From Chrysomallon squamiferum (taxonomy: Eukaryota > Mollusca > Gastropoda > Neomphalida > Peltospiridae), in the NCBI GenBank assembly GCA_012295275.1, contig CM022679.1:4647657-4677656 (forward strand): 30,000 nucleotides of DNA, written 5' to 3'. A program made the position numbers and the translations under genes. How positions within the stretch are numbered: the first letter of the stretch is position 1; each line of letters begins with the position of its first letter. Shown here in pieces: positions 22,703-30,000 of this stretch. The notes below the pieces were generated by a model. It saw only the letters and a program-made list of their open reading frames with translations, was not told the DNA's origin and did no database searches.

Positions 22703-22855
22703 TTCATTTCAGAAAGTCTTAATCAAAAACGGATCAGATTGCTTGTGATGTAATGTAAAGTATCTTTAAGTTTTTAAATCTTCATTTCAGCAAGTCTTAA
22801 ACTAATACAGAACTGTTCAAATGACTTGTGCTGTGATATAAAATACTTCAGTGAA
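22703..22855. repeat. Diverged direct repeat of about 78 bp
   Basis: Two adjacent segments, at about 22703-22780 and 22781-22855, both begin TTCATTTCAG followed by (A/C)AAGTCTTAA and share further matches (CTTGTG, then TAAA-TA). Similarity is moderate, so this is an old duplication if real. Confidence 0.5.
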
Positions 22856-22989
22856 ATCTTTGGATTCTGTTGCAGAATTAATTTAGGGTCGTTTTGGGGT
22901 TGTTTTTTTTCACAGATTTTTTTATTAGTAATACGGGGGTATGTAATTAAGAAACTGTTTATGATATTTCAAAGCATCCAAACGTAATT

Positions 22990-23024
<35 letters not shown>

Positions 23025-23098
23025 AAAATATTTTCTTGACATCACTCAACTGTTTTTGTGATGAATCTTATTTTTGTTATTTACTATTTGTTTTCATT

Positions 23099-23149
<51 letters not shown>

Positions 23150-23735
23150 TTGTTTCTTAATAACCCTTTATTCAGTCAACTGATGTTCATCTCACTTAGC
23201 TCATTCAACAAATTACATCGTAAACAATTTGTGTCATACAGTAAAACAAACAATCGTAAAGCTATCGCTGGAAGAGGCTATTAATATCCTGTTTGAAATA
23301 TTTGTAAACAGTTGGATGATAACGATAATATCAGTAATAAATCTTTACTGCAAGCTCTCATTTTTGTTTTTGACTTGTAAAAAGAATCTATGTAGCATCA
23401 TGTGATACAGAATCAAATTTTACAGATGTATGGATGACAAAATGAAATGAAATTACGAATAAACCTAGTAAGTGTATATGTACCTCAGTTTGATTTCTCA
23501 GCATGCATTCATGTGTGTGTGTGTGTGTTCGTGTTGTGTGTAAATGGTTCATTAATAAGACGAGATCGTTCAATCATTTAATTATCCATGGTGGTTGGAT
23601 TATAGTGAATTCTAATCATTTTTATCTTTGCGTGTGTGTGTTTGTTTTTGTTTATTTATTTTGTGTTTTCATTTTTCGTTCAATTTTTTCTTTTTTAAAA
23701 AACAAAAAAATTATAAATTTATATTTATATTTATT

Positions 23736-23885
23736 TTTTATAAATATATTGAAAACATTCTAAAATGTGAACATCCAAATTCTAAATTAAAACAGTTATT
23801 AGCAGTAATTGTTAACGTAAATACTTTACTTTATTCAAATACTTGTTTGAGAATTTTAATATTTTTAACATATTAGCTGTCACAA

Positions 23886-23924
<39 letters not shown>
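23736..23924 (+). mobile_element. Dispersed element with (TTA)n tail, copy 1
   Basis: About 150 bp that align with 26640-26783. Shared blocks include GAACATCCAAATTCTAAATT and GAGAATTTTAATATTT, and both copies run directly into a (TTA)n tract (23887-23924 here). A conserved body with variable flanks and a microsatellite at the same end is the form of a non-LTR retroposon or SINE-like 3' end. No coding domain is evident and the family is not recognised. Confidence 0.55.
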
Positions 23925-23926
<2 letters not shown>

Positions 23927-24822
23927 TGTTCAAAAGATCATTCACAAAATAACAGAAATCAAGAGAATCAGCAGGTTCTTTCCATCCCAGACAAAAAAAA
24001 TCTAAAACAGAAAAATCCAATTGCTGAGAACTTTGTCCCCCCGTCACTATAAGCTTTATACCCCGTTCATTTGTATAAGATAATCATAATACAAGGTTTT
24101 CTTTTTCTTTCAACAGCTTGTTGTTGAAACTAATAATTAATTTACTTACTGTTGTTATTAAACGTGGCATACACTAGTCTTTGTGTAAATAAGAGAGGGT
24201 GGCTTAAAAGCTTTGTGAATAACAGAACGACAGAGAGAGATGAACGAAAACGTTTAGTGATTTTGACTCTTAATTATCAAATTCATTCGAAACATATATA
24301 TATATATATATATATTATTGTATACTGAGTGTTTTTTTGGGGTTTTTTTTTTTTTTCTCCCAAATAATGGCGCAATAAATCCAAAATTAAATTTCAGTAA
24401 ATTCAATCTGCATTGAGCTGGTTTCACCTTGCTGTGGATCGACAAAAACGAACTTCATCATCATCATGATCTGAGATTTTAATTTTAATTTTTTTATTTT
24501 TTATTATTATTATTATTTTTTTAATAAATTCACTCTTCTCTAACTATATGTTATAACTGTCCATGAGTGCTTTACTTAATAAAACACTCGTTCCTTCCTT
24601 TTTGTTCATAATGAAACTTATTTTTAGTTATTTTAGAAAAAGCCGATTCCGGAATCTGATGCTGGACAAAGTAAACTCTGCATACTCATTACTCGTTTCC
24701 AGAAATTTTTATTTTCAGTTTCTATACAAATAGCGATGTTTGTTACTCATCCTTTTTCATACAAAATAAATAGAACAGTGTTAACTTGCTTAATTATGCG
24801 GATTATTATTATAATATTAATT

Positions 24823-25099
24823 AAAATAATAACAACAATAACTAATAATAACTAGTTTTCTTTATTTTGAAATTTTTTTATAAGAAAATATAGGGAGAAA
24901 GAATTTTAAATAAACTGATTTAGCGACATTATAGATAGACAGATGTTACTATATTAAACGATATTATTAAAATATTCTCAACTGTTTAATGGGTTAAAGG
25001 AAAACTATATTATTCAGTAAAATTTTGTACAGAAAAGCGCTTGTATTTATAGGAAAAAAAAACACGTAAAAATGTACGTTTATATTATTTCTTTATTTC

Positions 25100-25166
<67 letters not shown>

Positions 25167-25190
25167 TACTACTACTATTACTAGTACTAC

Positions 25191-25235
<45 letters not shown>

Positions 25236-25590
25236 TACTACTACTACTACTATTATTGTTATTATTTGCGGTTTTATTTTACTAATTTTATTTGTTTTAA
25301 TATTTAATTTTTCATTTTTCATTTTATTATTTATGTATTTCTATTATTTATAAAAATTACTAATTTAGAAGTTGAAAAATTCAGAATCACAATAATTTTC
25401 TTTTACTTTCACAGTTTAGTTGGAATGATTCATTTTATACAGAATTTACCGCGCAGTTACGAAAAACAACTTTTATTTTCTATTTTCAGATGAAAATGAA
25501 AGCAAAATGTAGGAATTAACACTTTTACTTTTTAAACTAGTTTGTTTAAATTTATTATATTATATTATGTTATGTTATATAATAAAATAA
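24823..25590. repeat. Tandem duplication of about 770 bp, copy A
   Basis: Aligns in the same order and orientation with 25591-26350. Shared landmarks are the start (AATAATAACAAC, then AACTAATAATAACTAG), AGAATTTTAAATAAACTGAT, AAAATATTCTCAACT, ACGTTTATATTATTTC, an internal TTA array, then TACAGAATTTACCGCGCAGT and TTTAAACTAGTTTGTTTAA near the end. Copy A has TTA blocks with TAC interruptions (25103-25265). No open frame outside the microsatellite is shared, so this is non-coding. Confidence 0.9.
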
Positions 25591-25864
25591 AAAATAATAA
25601 CAACAACAATAACTAATAATAACTAGTTTTATTTATTTCGAATATAGGGAAAAAGAATTTTAAATAAACTGATTTAACGACATTATCGATAGATAGATGT
25701 TACTATATTGATCGATATTATTAAAATATTCTCAACTATTTAATTGGTTAAAGGAAAAATATATTATTCTGCTGATTTGCCACAGTAAAATTTTGTATAA
25801 AAAAAGCGCTTTATAACGTACGTTTATATTATTTCTTTATTTCTTCTTCTTATTATTATTATTA

Positions 25865-25941
<77 letters not shown>

Positions 25942-26350
25942 CATTATTATTATTAATATTTTTATTATTTTATTATTATTATCATCATCATTATCATGAT
26001 CATCATTATTATTATTATTAATATTATTATTATTATTATTGTTATTATCGCTATTATTGTTATTTGCAAGGGTTTTTTTTTTAAATTTATTTGTTTTAAT
26101 ATTTAATTTCTTTTATATCTTTTTTTATTTATGCATTTCTATTATTTATAAAATTTACTAATTTAGAAGTTGAAAAATTCAGAATGACAATAATTTTCTT
26201 TTACTTTCACAGTTTCGTTGGAATGACTCATTTTATACAGAATTTACCGCGCAGTTACGAAAAACAAATTTTATTTTCTATTTTCAGATGAAAACGAAAG
26301 CAAAATGTAGGAATTTATACTTTTACTTTTTAAACTAGTTTGTTTAATTA
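25591..26350. repeat. Tandem duplication of about 770 bp, copy B
   Basis: The second copy has scattered substitutions and small indels relative to copy A, for example a short insertion near 25770-25780. It has a differently organised internal TTA/ATC array at 25847-26060. Its end passes into a long TTATA satellite, whereas copy A has only a short one at the same place. Confidence 0.9.
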
Positions 26351-26560
26351 TATTATATTATGTTATATTATATTATATCATATTATGTTATATTATATTA
26401 TATTATATTATGTTATATTATATTATATCATATTATATTATATTATATTGTATTATATATCATATATGTTATATTATATTATATTATATCATATTATATT
26501 ATATTATATTTATTATATTATATATCATATATGTTATATTTTATATCATATTTATTATAT
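26341..26560. repeat. (TTATA)n pentanucleotide satellite with higher-order variants
   Basis: About 220 bases of TTATA units with regularly placed TCATA and TGTTA variants. The frequent YYIIL-type open frames here are produced by the repeat and are not genes. Confidence 0.95.
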
Positions 26561-26599
26561 TTTATTTATTTATTTATCTATCTATCTATCTATCTATCT
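26557..26599. repeat. (TTTA)n then (TCTA)n microsatellite
   Basis: Adjacent tetranucleotide runs directly following the pentanucleotide satellite. Confidence 0.9.
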
Positions 26600-26639
26600 T
26601 TTTTTTCATTGAAAACGTTTCTTCTATTTATTTTAATTT

Positions 26640-26800
26640 TTTAAAATATGTTGAATATTTTCCGAAATATGAACATCCAAATTCTAAATTATTATTAGCT
26701 GTTGTTGTTAATGTACATACTTCATTATGTTCAAATATATGTTTTGAGAATTTTAATATTTGTAATACATTAGTTGTCATACATTATTATTATTATATAT
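26640..26800 (+). mobile_element. Dispersed element with (TTA)n tail, copy 2
   Basis: Aligns with 23736-23886 over about 145 bases, with a 6-base gap and many substitutions, and again ends in a (TTA)n tract from about 26784. Both copies can be translated through a short stretch with matching HPNSK, but the frames are not sustained, so coding is doubtful. Confidence 0.55.
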
Positions 26801-26945
26801 ATTATTATTATTGTTATTATTATTATTATTATTACTGCTGTTGTTGTTATTGTTATTTTTGTCGTTATTACCATTTTATTTTGTTGTTGTTGTTGTCACC
26901 ATTATTATTGTTGTTTACTACTATCATCATCATCTTAATAATCAT
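26784..26945. repeat. Imperfect TTA/TTG/ATC trinucleotide array
   Basis: A long degenerate trinucleotide stretch following copy 2 of the dispersed element. Confidence 0.85.
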
Positions 26946-28062
26946 TATTACCAGTAATAAATTAAAATTGTATTTAATGCTGTAAAAATGAAAACTATTT
27001 AATATTATTAAAAGTTAAAATTGAATTAAATTAAATTTTAAAAAATCGGTTAAAAAAAAAATAATAAAAATTTCGTTAAATGAAACAAATATCAAAACTA
27101 ATTAAACTATCGTTAACATCGGATTTCATTAAAGGAAATAAATATCAATTTTATTAAAATAATATAAAAGTGTATATTAAAACAACAGTAATATAGTATT
27201 TTAATAAAATTAATATATATATATATATATATGTGTGTGTGGGTGTGTATTTGTGTGTGTGTTTTTTGAATGGTGTATCAGTATCATATTATTTTTCTTT
27301 TTTAAATCTACCCAGCTTATAATAACTGAAACAAAATTAATGGCGAAATAGTTTTTAGTGTTACAACAACCTGGGTGTATGGTTTTGTGCCACACTCAAA
27401 CACAGTGACATGTAAACTGAGAAACAAAGCTGTCATTCATACTCTCTGCTCAAGCAGGTAACTGGGTATCTCATTTCCAAATGTTAACACGTCCCTCGCA
27501 TTTTTTTGTTTCGTAATTATTTCTTTATTATTTCTTTATTTATTTCTTTATTTGTTTGTTTATTTATTTATTTCATCTTGGTATTTTAATCATATATATT
27601 AAATCAAGATAAAAAAAATAAATAAATGAAAATATTTTAAATGAATTACACCCCCCACCCCACCCCACACATACACACACACACACGCTCGCGAATACAG
27701 ACAATATGAGAGGGAATAATTAAGTAGCAAGGACGTAAAACTATCAAAACAGTATTCAAAACTCCTGATAAATCGTAAATATCTTTTTTTTTTTAAATTT
27801 ATATATAATTTAATTTTAATTTTATTTATTTATTTTTTTTTAAAATTTATTATATATATTTTTTATATTGAAATATCAGCAACAAATGAATAGTAATACG
27901 ATAAAATAATAATAATAATATAATAATAATAATAATATATATTTTTTTTATATATATATATATATTTATTTATTTATTATTATTATTATTATTATATCTA
28001 TAATAATAATACTGATAATATATATTTTTTTAAAATTTATATATATATATATATATATTCAT

Positions 28063-28093
<31 letters not shown>

Positions 28094-28500
28094 TTATATC
28101 TTATTACTATTCATTTCTTGCAGTTGTTTCAATTAAAAATGTTATTACTTATTTAAATACTTGGTGTTTCATTTTGTTAATGATCTGTCTGAACACGTTC
28201 GTTTTGCAGGTGCAACATTACAAATTAATCAAAACTATCAAATTCTATCATCAGGTATAGCTAAAATAATGTATTATTATTATTATTATATTTTATTTTA
28301 TTATTATTTTTTTATATATATTTTTTTTTTTATCGTTCCATAAATAAATATTTAATTGAATGAAGCAAAAAAATTAATTTTGGGAACTGTTTTACGAACA
28401 ACAATCAACGTTTGAAAATAATAAATGCCTAATGCGCCAAAAAGTGTCATTTTTCAAATCGCTTTGTACTGGTTTAGAATGAAGATATCCAGATTTAACC
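26946..28500. other. Repeat-rich intergenic region, no gene
   Basis: AT-rich DNA with TTTA, TTA, TA and CA/CCCCA tracts (27650-27690 is C-rich, then CA). No convincing open frame or structured RNA. Confidence 0.6.
27211..27261. repeat. (TA)n/(GT)n compound microsatellite
   Basis: A TA run changes directly into a GT run with small interruptions. Confidence 0.9.
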
Positions 28501-28512
28501 ACACGAAGTAAA

Positions 28513-28704
28513 TTACAGCTCGGCGTTCCCTATCAAATTATTTCCTTTATTTCGATCTGCAGTTTCCCAGAAAACACGCCCATAGCTGATCTCCGGAGGT
28601 CTAGGACACGACCTCGTTTGGAGATTGGAAGGCGTCGCTATGTTGTGGGACTGGAAATGCATGTAAATGTCAATAAAATCTATCCTGTGATTCGAACTTA
28701 ACAA
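28513..28704 (-). other. GC-richer island with a 63-codon minus-strand frame, possible exon remnant
   Basis: Composition shifts sharply between about 28520 and 28650. On the minus strand an acceptor-like TTTCCAG is followed by an open frame containing SCPRPPEISYGRV and, later, NNLIGNAEL before a stop. The C-P-x-P-P-x-I-x-x-G start and the LIGNAEL block recall the two ends of a sushi (CCP) module, but the central cysteine region is missing and there is no good donor. It may be a decayed or terminal exon, or coincidence. Confidence 0.2.
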
Positions 28705-28726
28705 AACAGCGTATCTTTGTAATTTT

Positions 28727-28920
28727 ATTTATTTATTAGTATTATCATTATTTTATTTTTAACGATATTTTTTATTTTGTATAATTTAATTAATTTATTT
28801 ATTTATTTATTTTTTATTATTATTATTTATTTATTAGTAGTATTATTATTTTATTTTTACCTTTATTTTTTATTTTGTATAATTTAATTAATTAATTTAT
28901 TTATTTATTTTTATTATTAT
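28727..28920. repeat. Tandem duplication of about 99 bp in low-complexity DNA
   Basis: Two copies starting at about 28727 and 28826 share TTTATTTATTAGTA, then TTTTATTTTGTATAATTTAA, then a TTTA run and a TTA run. Confidence 0.8.
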
Positions 28921-29654
28921 TATTATTATTATTAATTCTTCTTATTATTATTATTATTATTATTATACTCTTGCTTTATTTAAATTCGTAAAATCAAGTG
29001 AAACTGGTTTATCAAGCATTTTTATAACGTACGCTTGATATTTGCTCGACTGAAAGCAAACCCTGACCCACATACATACGTACAAGCTAGTGATCTGCAC
29101 GCGAAACACGGAAGTATTTCATGTTAAGTCGGTTTCTAGACGCTAAAAAACATTAAAACAAAAATTATACTCGTAAAATTTTGTTAATTACATATTTACG
29201 CCATACGAAAGAGATATTACAATAACAAAATGTGATGATTTAAAATGACATTTTATCGTTTTTATCAGTTGTCCGAAAAGAAGGTCTAGTTTCATTTTGT
29301 TACGATAACCGCTTGATTTTAAATATCAGTTTTAAAACGCTCTTTGCAAAGCCTTGTGTCAGTATTATTTTAATTTAGCCTAAATAAAAAACAAAATTTA
29401 ATATACTCATTGTATATCTTTCTTCAGCTTACCTTTCAAAATTTTTTAAATAATTGGAACAAACAAAATTCTTCTGGTCGATAAACTGAACCTGCATTAT
29501 CTTTCGTTGAAACCGGTGTCTTCATAATCTTCGTCTTTTAAAAAAAAAGTATATACTAATAATAAAAAATAAACCAACAATAACAAGGAAGACTTATCCT
29601 TTTCTTTGAAGAAAACTCCACATTCATTTAGGATTTCTAGGGGCATTATTTTTT

Positions 29655-29929
29655 TTAAACTTTAATGAATGCTACTAGAAATCCCAAACACTGTGGCATA
29701 GCGTCTTGCAAAGCCGTCTGCTCAGTCTCGCGTTTGTCACTGTTCCGCGAAAACGTAACAGCTTTCCGAGAAACTGTCAATGCGATCTCCGATGCAAGAT
29801 TAAACTCGTTATCAATCCAGCGTTTGCTGTTTCGCGTGCTATTCAAGTGTGGCAACGAATACCTTAAACGTAATCATTACTCCTGTTATCTCGAACTAGA
29901 GTGTGCGTGAAATAAGCCGCTTCTTTATA
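29655..29929 (-). other. GC-richer island, possible promoter and 5' exon of a minus-strand gene
   Basis: From about 29655 to 29910 the sequence is much less AT-rich than the 8 kb to its left, and long frames are open on both strands (29655-29855 minus, 66 codons; 29665-29910 plus, 81 codons). On the minus strand a TATAAA lies at 29929-29924, about 70 bases before the ATG at 29855, a reasonable promoter-to-start distance. I recognise neither product. Dual-strand openness argues for composition rather than coding. A bidirectional or CpG-containing regulatory island is equally likely. Confidence 0.2.
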
Positions 29930-30000
29930 GTGTCCTACCCTGGATAACTGCCAGATCGTCAGTTCTATTTATAGAAATCTTGGAATTCCAGTTTTTCTTG

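Larger units (their letters stand above)
21499..24822. other. Intergenic repeat-rich region after PARN
   Basis: No supported gene. It contains poly-T runs (near 21679, 22197 and 24344), (TA)n at 23000-23024 and 24294-24315, (TTA)n at 23110-23149 and 23887-23924, GT runs near 23513-23528, a diverged direct repeat at 22703-22855 and one copy of the dispersed element described below. Short open frames are composition-driven. Confidence 0.6.

Noticed and set aside
25072-25353. Open frames of poly-isoleucine, poly-leucine or poly-valine on both strands
   Set aside because: They are translations of the (TTA)n microsatellite and have no independent coding evidence.
24823-26350. Direct repeats considered as the two LTRs of a retrotransposon
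   Set aside because: They are immediately adjacent with no internal region, no TG...CA ends and no primer-binding site; a tandem duplication explains them.
26340-26985. 191-codon and overlapping frames rich in Y, I and L
   Set aside because: Produced by the TTATA satellite and adjoining trinucleotide repeats; all three frames are open, which is a repeat effect.

Overview
This window reads as nuclear DNA of an animal. Two spliced genes with GT-AG introns are embedded in strongly AT-rich sequence full of microsatellites: (TTA)n, (TTTA)n, (GT)n, (TA)n, (TTATA)n and long poly-T runs. The proteins are metazoan in type: a claudin/PMP22-like four-pass membrane protein and the deadenylase PARN. The repeat-dense non-coding DNA and moderate introns would suit a lophotrochozoan such as a mollusc. 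That placement is inference from general character; no diagnostic marker is visible.

Layout. Bases 1-1649 hold no supported gene, only simple repeats and a possible promoter region. Bases 1650-4666 (+) carry a complete three-exon claudin-like gene of 230 codons. Its second intron contains a six-copy 55-bp satellite. Bases 4667-6371 are intergenic, with a (TTA)n block, candidate poly(A) signals and one GC-richer patch of unknown nature. Bases 6372-21498 (+) carry PARN, reconstructed here as 22 coding exons that keep frame throughout and give 613 residues with all catalytic residues of the DEDDh nuclease. Bases 21499-30000 are a gene-poor, repeat-rich tract. It holds a roughly 770-bp tandem duplication, two diverged copies of a dispersed element ending in (TTA)n, a (TTATA)n satellite, and two GC-richer islands on the right that could be exons or promoter sequence of neighbouring genes.

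The two genes lie on the same strand about 1.7 kb apart, and nothing suggests a functional link. The claudin-like protein would act at the plasma membrane or in cell junctions. PARN would act in the nucleus and cytoplasm on poly(A) tails and small non-coding RNA 3' ends.

I found no clearly new biological system. The most distinctive observation is that two PARN splice donors (exons 15 and 20) are themselves tandemly duplicated. At exon 15 a 31-bp minisatellite begins inside the coding exon and repeats candidate donor sites across the start of the intron. Several acceptors in both genes also sit directly behind poly-T runs of 21-28 bases or behind long trinucleotide arrays.
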